A stretch of DNA of 5,841 bases, taken from positions 1-5,841 of the forward strand of contig JBAZLI010000059.1 of the NCBI GenBank assembly GCA_041650355.1. The letters are read 5' to 3'. Below, piece by piece: positions 1-5,368 of this stretch. The notes under the pieces were generated by a model. That model saw nothing but the letters and a program-made list of their open reading frames with translations, was not told the DNA's origin and did no database searches. The position numbers and the translations under genes were made by a program. Source of the DNA: Candidatus Micrarchaeia archaeon (GTDB taxonomy: Archaea; Micrarchaeota; Micrarchaeia; Anstonellales; Bilamarchaeaceae). Numbering within the stretch: position 1 is the first letter of the stretch; each line of letters begins with the position of its first letter.

Positions 1-466
1 CAGTGACCACCACAGGGGACTGGGGAACGACCTGGGAAACTATGAGCGGAATTGCTGTTCCGAAAACTCCCACGGGAAGTATGTTGCCCTTCACCATCCC
101 GCGCCCTATCACTTTGCGCTTCACGTACTGCTCGAAGCCTGGGCTGTAGCGCATGGCTTCGCGCGGGGAAAGCACTATGCGCTTGGCTTCCTTCACTTCT
201 ATGCGCTCGAGCTTGACTTTGTCCCCGAGCCCGACTCCGGTGTTCTGGCGCACCGTGCCGTCCATGCGCACCATGTCCAGCCCTTCGTCTTCCGGGTGGC
301 TCTGCCAAACTACCGCGATTGCGGACTTCTTGCCGCTTAATTTCACGAAATCCCCGGTAGCGAGGTTGAGCTCCTTCTTGGCTTTGGAATCTATGCGGAC
401 TATGCCGCGCCCTATGTCGTTCTGGAGCGCCTCTGAAACCTTCAGGAGAATGTTTTTTCCGTCCAT
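1..466 (-). CDS. cdc48: Cdc48/VAT-type AAA ATPase, N-terminal part (partial)
   Basis: Cdc48/p97/VAT proteins are cytoplasmic hexameric ATPases that unfold or extract proteins, in archaea often upstream of the proteasome. Only 155 N-terminal residues are here; the two AAA modules lie beyond the left edge. Residues 1-91 match the double-psi-barrel N-domain: ILLKVSEA at 6-13, GRGIVRID at 19-26, the HPEDEG stretch at 57-62, VRMDG at 66-70, RQNTGVGLGDKV at 73-84. Residues 92-155 begin the second N-subdomain (KRIVLSP at 95-101, then FEQYVKRKVIGR from 111), as I recall for Thermoplasma VAT. The ATG at 466 fits the family N-terminus, follows a GGGGTG-like stretch, and lies about 34 bp from a TATA-like box. 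An in-frame GTG at 508, overlapping the stop of the preceding gene (TAGTG), would add 14 residues that look unlike the family. It lies 41 bp downstream of the winged-helix gene on the same strand. Identity is firm for the N-domain; that AAA modules follow is inferred. Confidence 0.9.
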   Translation of the reverse strand, partial: MDGKNILLKVSEALQNDIGRGIVRIDSKAKKELNLATGDFVKLSGKKSAIAVVWQSHPEDEGLDMVRMDGTVRQNTGVGLGDKVKLERIEVKEAKRIVLSPREAMRYSPGFEQYVKRKVIGRGMVKGNILPVGVFGTAIPLIVSQVVPQSPVVVT

Positions 467-496
467 CCCAACACCCCAATTATTTTCTCTTCCAGT

Positions 497-504
497 CTTA
501 TAAA
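497..504 (-). promoter_or_regulatory. TATA-like box of cdc48
   Basis: Read on the minus strand this is TTTATAAG, close to the archaeal TATA consensus. Its centre is about 34 bp upstream of the cdc48 ATG, so a start of transcription some 25 bp downstream would leave a leader of only about 8 nt. It lies between the stop of the winged-helix gene and cdc48, so cdc48 may have its own promoter besides read-through. Prediction from spacing and motif only. Confidence 0.5.
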
Positions 505-507
505 CCA

Positions 508-915
508 CTACCTGCCGAACAGGGTTTCATCTATGCGCCCTGCCATCGCGCGCAGCAGGCGCATGCGCCTGAGCATGTCAGCTTCGACTTCCTCCACGGT
601 CTTTTCCAGGCTTCCCCCGCGAAGGTAGTATTCGCGGCCGCGCCGCACTATCAGGCCTGCGCGCATGAACGTGTTCATGTGATAAACTACTGCAGCTTGG
701 GTAACGTTGTTCGTGCGCGTTATCTCTATCGTCTTCACGCCGCCGCCTTTCCTGCTCGCGTCCAGGAGATGCAGGAATATGTCGAATGCGAGCCGGTCCC
801 TTTTCGGGTCCATGTCCAGGCATTTGCACATCCACACCAGCTCGGATTTTACGTCGCTGGAATGCGGCGCGTCCAGCCCCACTATGGTTATTTTCTGCAC
901 TCGCTGGGCTCCCAT
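508..915 (-). CDS. Winged-helix (ArsR-like) DNA-binding regulator
   Basis: A 135-residue probable transcription regulator; no specific family name is recognised. Residues 40-53 (DRLAFDIFLHLLDA) form a first helix. Residues 61-89 read as helix-turn-helix, with TRTNNVTQAAVVYHMNTF at 66-83 as turn plus recognition helix and MRAGLI at 84-89 leading into a wing (VRRGREYYLRGG, 90-101). Residues 102-130 are a charged amphipathic helix that could mediate dimerisation. The layout matches ArsR/MarR-like winged helices. There are three Cys/Met-rich positions (MCKC at 29-32), but no clear metal site. The start is uncertain: ATG at 915, or GTG at 900, which has GGGAG eight bases ahead of it and would drop five residues. 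It is divergent from grpE-dnaK-dnaJ and just upstream of cdc48, suggesting control of chaperone genes, as Phr does in Pyrococcus (a winged-helix repressor of an Hsp20 and an AAA ATPase). No sequence kinship to Phr is claimed. Confidence 0.85.
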   Translation of the reverse strand: MGAQRVQKITIVGLDAPHSSDVKSELVWMCKCLDMDPKRDRLAFDIFLHLLDASRKGGGVKTIEITRTNNVTQAAVVYHMNTFMRAGLIVRRGREYYLRGGSLEKTVEEVEADMLRRMRLLRAMAGRIDETLFGR

Positions 916-995
916 GGAATAGATTGGAAAGGATAAATTTAAAAGGATTTGTTAAAATAATAAAAGATTACTTAAAATATTGCAGGCACGATTGC
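916..995. promoter_or_regulatory. Divergent promoter region, HTH gene / grpE operon
   Basis: An 80-bp AT-rich spacer between two divergent genes in otherwise GC-richer sequence. On the minus strand, CTTTTAAATTTAT (around 934-946) is a TATA-like box about 26 bp before the ATG at 915, which predicts a leaderless or nearly leaderless transcript. On the plus strand, TTTAAAAG (938-945), GTTAAAATAA (951-960) and CTTAAAATAT (971-980) are candidate boxes for grpE. The middle one would put the transcription start near 981, giving a leader of about 15 nt. The boxes overlap, so both directions probably compete for TBP. No bacterial CIRCE element or clear sigma-70 pattern is present. Confidence 0.55.
928..980 (+). 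repeat. Three imperfect GGAT...TTAAAA direct repeats
   Basis: Three copies follow each other: AAAGGATAAATTTAAAA (928-944), AAAGGATTTGTTAAAATA (942-959) and AAAGATTACTTAAAATA (963-979). The TTAAAA cores start at 939, 952 and 972, that is 13 and 20 bp apart. The first two copies overlap by three bases. They could be binding sites for the neighbouring winged-helix protein or simply repeated TATA-like sequence; the window cannot decide. Confidence 0.4.
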
Positions 996-1622
996 ATGGC
1001 TGAGAAATTACCCAAGAAAGAGGAAATTGCGGAGATAGCGCACGAAGAGCCGAAGGAAATTTCCGGAGCGAAGGGGATGAAGGAGCTGGGTACGGAGAAG
1101 AAAAAGCCCGAGATTGGCGCGGACGAAAAGCCTGGGCTTCCTGAGGAGAGCGGAAAGGAGCTTGAGGAGGATTTGGTAAGGCTGCAGGCTGAGTTCGAGA
1201 ATTACAGGAAAAGGACGCAGAAGGAGATGGGCGAGAGGAAGGAATTGGGGAAGATGGAGCTTGCGAAATCCCTGCTCAGCACGGTGGATGAGTTCGAGAA
1301 TGCGCTCGGGCACCTGAAGGGCGAGGAGAAGAAGGGGATGGAGATGGTGCTTGCGAACATGCGGAAGGCGCTTGAGAAGGAAGGAGTCAGGGAGATGAAG
1401 TGCGATGGGGAGAAATACGACCCGTACATGCACGAAGTGGTTTTGCAGCAGGAGAGCGAGAGGGAAAGCGGAACTGTGCTGCAGGTCGCGAGGAAAGGGT
1501 ACCTGTTCGGGGAAAAAGTGCTGAGGCATGCGCAAGTCATAGTTGCGAAAAAGAAGGAAATGGTACAGGCGAAAAAAGATGACGATGCAAAAGGCGGAGA
1601 TGGAGGGAAAGAAAAGGAATGA
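996..1622 (+). CDS. grpE: GrpE, nucleotide exchange factor of DnaK
   Basis: GrpE dimers open the DnaK nucleotide-binding domain to release ADP and so reset the chaperone cycle in the cytoplasm. The 208-residue protein is within the usual range. Residues 1-55 are a Lys/Glu-rich low-complexity head. Residues 56-130 form the long coiled-coil and helical part, with the hallmark RLQAEFENYRKR at 62-73 and LLSTVDEFENAL at 93-104. Residues 131-185 are the beta-wing domain that contacts DnaK, with the signature KYDPYMHEVV at 140-149 and GTVLQVARKGYLFGEKVLRHAQVIV at 159-183 (two joined motifs). A charged tail (184-208) follows. The ATG at 996 is chosen because the head begins there; the open frame runs upstream to 786, but that part overlaps the regulator and its promoter. 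The ribosome binding site is weak (GCAGG). First gene of the operon, 40 bp before the dnaK start. Confidence 0.96.
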   Translation: MAEKLPKKEEIAEIAHEEPKEISGAKGMKELGTEKKKPEIGADEKPGLPEESGKELEEDLVRLQAEFENYRKRTQKEMGERKELGKMELAKSLLSTVDEFENALGHLKGEEKKGMEMVLANMRKALEKEGVREMKCDGEKYDPYMHEVVLQQESERESGTVLQVARKGYLFGEKVLRHAQVIVAKKKEMVQAKKDDDAKGGDGGKEKE

Positions 1623-1650
1623 CGCGAAACGCGAAAATGAAGAAAAATAA

Positions 1651-1657
1651 AAGGTGA
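1651..1657 (+). promoter_or_regulatory. Shine-Dalgarno site fixing the dnaK start
   Basis: AAGGTGA lies five bases before the ATG at 1663 and matches the archaeal 16S 3' end well. It overlaps an in-frame GTG at 1654 that would add three residues (M-N-D). The GTG is part of the binding site itself, so the ATG at 1663 is the likely start. Confidence 0.8.
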
Positions 1658-1662
1658 ATGAT

Positions 1663-3552
1663 ATGGCAGGCGAAAAAATAATAGGGATTGATTTAGGAAC
1701 TTCAAATTCTGCTGCTGCGGTCCTGGAAGCCGGGAGGCCGGTCATAGTTCCAAGCGCAGAGGGCGCTTCGCTTTATGGAAAGGCTTTCCCGAGCTATGTT
1801 TCAATAAATGCTGACGGAACCAGGATTGTCGGGGAGCCGGCGAAAAGGCAGGCTGTGGCTAATCCGCACGGGACAGTGAGCGCGTTCAAGAGGAAGATGG
1901 GCACTAATTACTTGTACGAAATCCACGGGAAGAAATACAAGCCCCAGGAGCTTTCTGCGATGCTGCTCCAGAAAATCAAGGCGGATGCAGAGTCGTTTTT
2001 GGGCCAGCCGGTGAAGAAAGCCGTAATTACCGTCCCTGCTTATTTTGACGACAACCAGAGGCAGGCTACGAAGGACGCGGGCGAGATTGCGGGGTTGGAA
2101 GTTGTGCGGCTGGTGAACGAGCCTACGGCAGCGTGCCTTGCCTACGGGCTGGACAAGGCCGGGAAGGACATGAAGGTAATGGTGTTCGATTTGGGCGGAG
2201 GGACGCTGGACGTAACCATCATGGAATTCGGGGGTAATGTTTTTGAAGTGAAGTCCACGAGCGGGGACACCCAGCTCGGAGGAACGGACATGGACAACAT
2301 AATAGTGGATTATCTGGTGGACCAGTTCAGGAAGGAGAGCGGAACGGATGTGAGGAACGACGCACAGGCAGTGCAGAGGCTCAGGGAGGCGGGGGAAAAA
2401 GCGAAGATTGAGCTTTCAACGACTTTGCAGAGCGAGATAAGCCTGCCGTTCCTGGCTTCGGACGCGAAGGGGCCGAAGCACTTTTCGCACAAGTTCACAA
2501 GGGCTAAGCTCGAGGAGCTCGTGAGGCCGGTGATAGAGAGGTGCTCCAAGCCTGTGGAGCAGGCGCTCAGGGACGCCAAAATGAGCCCTGCGGACATACA
2601 CAAGGTCATTTTAGTGGGCGGGCCTACGAGGATGCCCATGGTGCAGAAGTTCGTGGAGGGGTTGGTCGGGCCCAAGGTGGAGCGCGGAGTGGACCCGATG
2701 GAATGCGTCGCGATGGGAGCCGCGGTGCAGGCAGGGGTGCTCGCAGGGGAAGTGAAGGACATCCTCTTATTGGACGTTACGCCGCTCTCGCTGGGAATAG
2801 AGACGCTCGGAGGGGTTTTCACCAAGCTTATAGACAGGAACACCACCATCCCGGTGAAGAAGAGCCAGACTTTCTCTACAGCTGCGGACATGCAGACCTC
2901 GGTGGACATACACGTGTTCCAGGGGGAGCGGCCGATGGCGAGGGACAACATAGAGCTGGGGAAATTCGGGCTGGTTGGGATTCCGCCTGCGCCGAGGGGA
3001 GTGCCCCAGGTTGAAGTGACTTTTGACATAGACGCGAACGGGATTCTGCACGTGTCTGCAAAGGATTTGGGGACAGGGAAGGAGCAGAAGATGAAAATCG
3101 TGGCTCCGCACAAGATGGGCAAGGAGGAGATAGACAGGAAGATGAGGGAGGCAGAGGAGCATGCGGAAGAGGACAAGAAGACAAGGGAGCTTGCCGAGGC
3201 GAAGAACTCGCTGGAGTCCATGATTTACACAGGGGAAAAGACGCTCTCGGACTTCAAGGACAAAATCAATGATGAGCAGAAGAAGAAAATCGAGGATGCT
3301 TCCAAGGCTGCGAAAGAGGCGCTCGCCTCCGAGGACCTTGCGAAGATAAGGCAGGAAATGGAGAACTTGAAAAAGGTCCTGCAGGAAGTGGGGGGAAGCA
3401 TTTACGGGCAAGGGGCCGGAAACCAAGGAGGAGCTGGGGATGGGCAGGGGCCTGGAGCCGGCGGGGAGGAGTTCAAGGGAAGTTACGGGCCTGGCCCGGA
3501 CGAGGGAGGCGGCAAAGGCGATTACGTGGACGGGAAGTACGAGAAAAAGTGA
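1663..3552 (+). CDS. dnaK: DnaK, Hsp70 chaperone
   Basis: Hsp70 ATPase that binds exposed hydrophobic segments of unfolded proteins in the cytoplasm, working with DnaJ and GrpE. Complete at 629 residues. Nucleotide-binding domain about 1-365: phosphate loop 1 GIDLGTSNS (8-16, with Ser14 where E. coli has Thr12), Lys76 in AFKRKMG (equivalent to the catalytic Lys70), VITVPAYFDDNQRQATKDAG (121-140), NEPTAACLAYG (152-162, Cys158 where Ala is common), DLGGGTLDV (176-184), GDTQLGGTDMD (201-211), and VILVGGPTRMPMVQ (315-328). Linker DILLLDVTPLSLG at 366-378. Substrate-binding beta domain about 379-480, alpha lid about 486-578, then a Gly-rich tail (579-629) ending GDYVDGKYEKK. The segment after AFKRKMG is short: it lacks the quadrant I insertion of proteobacterial DnaK, as in Gram-positive bacteria and other archaea. 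The start is ATG 1663, set by the upstream Shine-Dalgarno. Archaeal DnaK is generally held to be of bacterial origin. Middle gene of the operon; dnaJ starts 16 bp after its stop. Confidence 0.98.
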   Translation: MAGEKIIGIDLGTSNSAAAVLEAGRPVIVPSAEGASLYGKAFPSYVSINADGTRIVGEPAKRQAVANPHGTVSAFKRKMGTNYLYEIHGKKYKPQELSAMLLQKIKADAESFLGQPVKKAVITVPAYFDDNQRQATKDAGEIAGLEVVRLVNEPTAACLAYGLDKAGKDMKVMVFDLGGGTLDVTIMEFGGNVFEVKSTSGDTQLGGTDMDNIIVDYLVDQFRKESGTDVRNDAQAVQRLREAGEKAKIELSTTLQSEISLPFLASDAKGPKHFSHKFTRAKLEELVRPVIERCSKPVEQALRDAKMSPADIHKVILVGGPTRMPMVQKFVEGLVGPKVERGVDPMECVAMGAAVQAGVLAGEVKDILLLDVTPLSLGIETLGGVFTKLIDRNTTIPVKKSQTFSTAADMQTSVDIHVFQGERPMARDNIELGKFGLVGIPPAPRGVPQVEVTFDIDANGILHVSAKDLGTGKEQKMKIVAPHKMGKEEIDRKMREAEEHAEEDKKTRELAEAKNSLESMIYTGEKTLSDFKDKINDEQKKKIEDASKAAKEALASEDLAKIRQEMENLKKVLQEVGGSIYGQGAGNQGGAGDGQGPGAGGEEFKGSYGPGPDEGGGKGDYVDGKYEKK

Positions 3553-3568
3553 GTGAACGGATGAGCTG

Positions 3569-4666
3569 ATGAGCAAGCGGGACTATTACGAAGTGCTGGG
3601 GGTTTCCAGGGGCGCGGGCAGGGATGAAATCAAGAAAGCGTACCGCGAGCTGGCGCTGAAATACCATCCGGACAGGAACAAGGGCGCCGGGGCCGAGGAG
3701 AAGTTCAAGGAAATTTCCGAGGCTTACGCGGTGCTCGCGAACGACGAGAAGAGGGAGCAGTACGACCAGCTCGGGCACGCGGGCTTTGACCAGAGCTTCT
3801 CGCGCGAGGACATTTTCAGGAACGCGGATTTTTCGGATTTCGCTGACCTTTTCAGGCAGTTCGGATTTGAGGATTCGCCTTTCTTTTCCCAGGGCAGGCG
3901 CGGGAGAGGAAGGGCCAGCTACGGAGGGGATTTGGAAACCGAAGTGGAAGTGAGCCTTGAGGAGGCCGCGAAAGGGGTCAAGAAGGAAATACGGCTGGAC
4001 AGGCACGTGCTTTGCCCGAGATGTTCTGGGAACGGGGCTGAACCAGGGTTCGGGTTCAAGACCTGCCAGAAGTGCAATGGGCGGGGCCAGGTGGTGCAGA
4101 CGCAAAGGCTGGGCCCGATGGCGTTCAGGAGCGTGAGCACGTGCAATGCGTGCGGGGGGGAAGGAAGGACCGTGGAGAGGCAGTGCAGGGAATGCGGAGG
4201 GAGCGGAAGCGTGAGGAAGGAGGAAAGGATAGGCGCGGGCATTCCTGCAGGAATACAGGACGGGATGAGGGTGAGGCTCGAGGGGGAAGGGGAGCAGGGA
4301 CGTGGCGGGAGCGGGGACCTTTACATCCATGTCCATGTGCTTCCGCACAGGATTTTCCAGAGGAAGGATGATGACCTTTACGTGGACGTGCTCATAACTT
4401 TCGGCCAGGCGGCGCTAGGGGCAAAAATAGAGGTGCCCACCATAGACGGAAGGAATGCGAAGCTGGACGTTCCGGCAGGGACTGCGAGCCACACGGTTTT
4501 CAGGATGAGGGGGGAGGGGATGCCGGACGTGCGGAGCGGAAGAAGGGGGAGCGAGATGGTGCGCGTAATCATCCAGGTGCCGAGGAAAGTTTCGCAGAAG
4601 CAGAAGGAACTGATTCAGCAACTTGAGGAATTGGGCAAGAAAGAGAAGGGATTTTTCGGATTTTAG
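3569..4666 (+). CDS. dnaJ: DnaJ, Hsp40 co-chaperone (type I)
   Basis: Class A Hsp40 that captures substrates and stimulates DnaK ATP hydrolysis. Complete, 365 residues, normal length. The J domain is about 4-70, with DYYEVLGVSR at 5-14 and the essential HPD at 33-35. Residues 71-118 take the place of the G/F linker, rich in Phe but poor in Gly until the basic QGRRGRGRASYGG (108-120). The zinc domain keeps all four CxxCxGxG repeats: CPRCSGNG (149-156), CQKCNGRG (166-173), CNACGGEG (192-199) and CRECGGSG (206-213), so both zinc sites should form. The C-terminal substrate domains follow, with IPAGIQDGMRVRLEGEGE at 225-242, GDLYIHVHV at 249-257 and VPAGTASHTVFRMRGEGMP at 301-319. It ends GFFGF. 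The start at 3569 overlaps a TGA (TGATG) and lacks a strong Shine-Dalgarno, so translation may be coupled to dnaK. Last gene of the chaperone operon. Confidence 0.98.
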   Translation: MSKRDYYEVLGVSRGAGRDEIKKAYRELALKYHPDRNKGAGAEEKFKEISEAYAVLANDEKREQYDQLGHAGFDQSFSREDIFRNADFSDFADLFRQFGFEDSPFFSQGRRGRGRASYGGDLETEVEVSLEEAAKGVKKEIRLDRHVLCPRCSGNGAEPGFGFKTCQKCNGRGQVVQTQRLGPMAFRSVSTCNACGGEGRTVERQCRECGGSGSVRKEERIGAGIPAGIQDGMRVRLEGEGEQGRGGSGDLYIHVHVLPHRIFQRKDDDLYVDVLITFGQAALGAKIEVPTIDGRNAKLDVPAGTASHTVFRMRGEGMPDVRSGRRGSEMVRVIIQVPRKVSQKQKELIQQLEELGKKEKGFFGF

Positions 4667-4694
4667 TTGAAAATGTTTTGTTTGCGCTGGTGGT

Positions 4695-4733
4695 GTTATT
4701 GTAACTATAGTTACAATAGCTGGCGCATTTTTT
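4695..4733 (+). terminator. Possible terminator of the grpE-dnaK-dnaJ operon
   Basis: The palindrome forms a hairpin of about 11-12 pairs with a four-base loop, and a T6 run follows at 4728-4733. Archaeal RNA polymerase stops mainly at T-rich tracts, so the T run alone may suffice. The 7-9 base gap between stem and T run is longer than in standard bacterial intrinsic terminators. TGCGC (4683-4687) and GCGCA (4723-4727) could pair as an outer stem closer to the T run. Confidence 0.4.
4697..4718. repeat. 22-bp perfect palindrome
   Basis: The half-site TATTGTAACTA is followed directly by its exact reverse complement, with no spacer. Pairing extends in RNA by a G-U and a G-C pair (4695-4720). 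It begins 31 bp after the dnaJ stop and ends 48 bp before the next start codon. It lies just upstream of the TATA-like stretch for the 4766 gene, a place suited to an operator. It could equally be the stem of a transcript-end hairpin for the dnaK operon. Confidence 0.85.
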
Positions 4734-4745
4734 AACTTATTTTAC
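4728..4745 (+). promoter_or_regulatory. TATA-like region of the 4766 gene
   Basis: TTTTTTAACTTATTTTAC contains TTTAAC and CTTATTTTA. A box centred near 4734 would start transcription near 4760, only a few bases before the ATG at 4766, in line with the short leaders predicted for the other promoters here. It shares bases with the proposed T-run terminator. Confidence 0.4.
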
Positions 4746-4765
4746 CAAGGAGTATTGGTGATTGG

Positions 4766-5368
4766 ATGGCCGCTCCAGCGCAAAAAGAGAGGAAAAAGGA
4801 GGATAGCCCGAATGTAATACGTTACATGAATCTCAATAACAACATTATCGGCGCATATCTCACTCTGAGCTACAGGGACATGGTGCTTTGGCATGACATG
4901 GTCAGCGACGCGCTGGCAGGCAGAGGCAGGAAAGGCACTGACAAAGCCAGCGTCTTCAACGGCTTGACTGGCGCCCTGGTGAAAAGCGGGAGGATTGACG
5001 CTTTCACCTCGAAGCAAGTTTTCACTGATGTCAGGAAGATACCTGCTGAAATAAGCGATGAAAACGCCCTGGCAGTATTGATAATGTTTGAAGACAGGGA
5101 ACTCCGTGCGGATGAGAGATTGCGGGAAATTTTCAGGAGCGCGCTTCGCGCTGGCGGCATTAAAGGATTTGAGAGCGAATGCAAAAAACAGAGATGGGAG
5201 GGGAATTGGGAAGCCGCGCAATACAGGGCCAAAAAGATGCTGGAGCCGGGCGCTAAAGCAGGCCGCCTGGAGGCGGTCCCAATCAATAACCAGGTGGCTA
5301 GGTTTGCCAGGGACCAAAAAGAGATGGAGGATAAAATCGGCGAAAGCAGCAGAAAACATCAGGCTTGA
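4766..5368 (+). CDS. Hypothetical protein, 200 aa
   Basis: Not recognised. The frame is complete, with GGTGAT three bases before the ATG and AAGGAG further upstream. The sequence is soluble-looking and mostly helical, with no signal peptide or membrane segment. Residues 1-13 are a charged Lys/Glu-rich leader. Residues 20-45 (MNLNNNIIGAYLTLSY onward) carry the most hydrophobic and aromatic stretch. Residues 60-100 contain SVFNGLTGALVKSGRIDAFT, then alternating helices. Residues 112-160 are rich in Arg and Glu, and the last 30 residues are strongly charged. Cysteine is nearly absent (one, in SECKKQRW), and no catalytic or DNA-binding motif stands out. Codon use differs from the chaperone genes: 11 of 14 Gly codons are GGC, and CGN Arg codons appear beside AGG. 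An antisense frame over the same span (5359-4742) is hydrophobic and Cys-rich and looks like a shadow. It follows a palindrome and its own TATA-like stretch, so it is probably a separate unit. Could be lineage-restricted. Confidence 0.75.
   Translation: MAAPAQKERKKEDSPNVIRYMNLNNNIIGAYLTLSYRDMVLWHDMVSDALAGRGRKGTDKASVFNGLTGALVKSGRIDAFTSKQVFTDVRKIPAEISDENALAVLIMFEDRELRADERLREIFRSALRAGGIKGFESECKKQRWEGNWEAAQYRAKKMLEPGAKAGRLEAVPINNQVARFARDQKEMEDKIGESSRKHQA

Noticed and set aside
153..503. Plus-strand 116-aa frame opposite cdc48
   Set aside because: The minus strand encodes a recognisable Cdc48 N-domain across the same span.
786..995. Upstream extension of grpE in the same frame
   Set aside because: It overlaps the regulator on the other strand and its promoter spacer, has no family likeness, and the GrpE head starts naturally at the ATG at 996.
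916..995. CIRCE element or bacterial heat-shock promoter before grpE
   Set aside because: No TTAGCACTC/GAGTGCTAA inverted repeat and no convincing -35/-10 pair; the signals fit archaeal TATA boxes.
1654..1662. GTG start three codons before the dnaK ATG
   Set aside because: The GTG lies inside the AAGGTGA ribosome binding site that serves the ATG at 1663.
1008..1745. Long antisense open frame across grpE
   Set aside because: Its product is dominated by Leu, Phe, Pro and Arg runs, as expected opposite purine-rich coding DNA, and it crosses the grpE-dnaK junction.
3561..3569. Two-codon ORF ATGAGCTGA just before dnaJ, overlapping its ATG
   Set aside because: Could couple translation but a motif this short occurs easily by chance; no further support.
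2310..4348. Several long antisense frames across dnaK and dnaJ
   Set aside because: They are opposite strongly conserved genes with complete motifs, and their Ser/Pro/Leu-rich products have no domain pattern.
4742..5359. Antisense 205-aa frame over the hypothetical gene
   Set aside because: Its C-terminal end lies in the promoter and palindrome side and no ribosome binding site is evident; the plus-strand frame has better start signals and a more protein-like composition.
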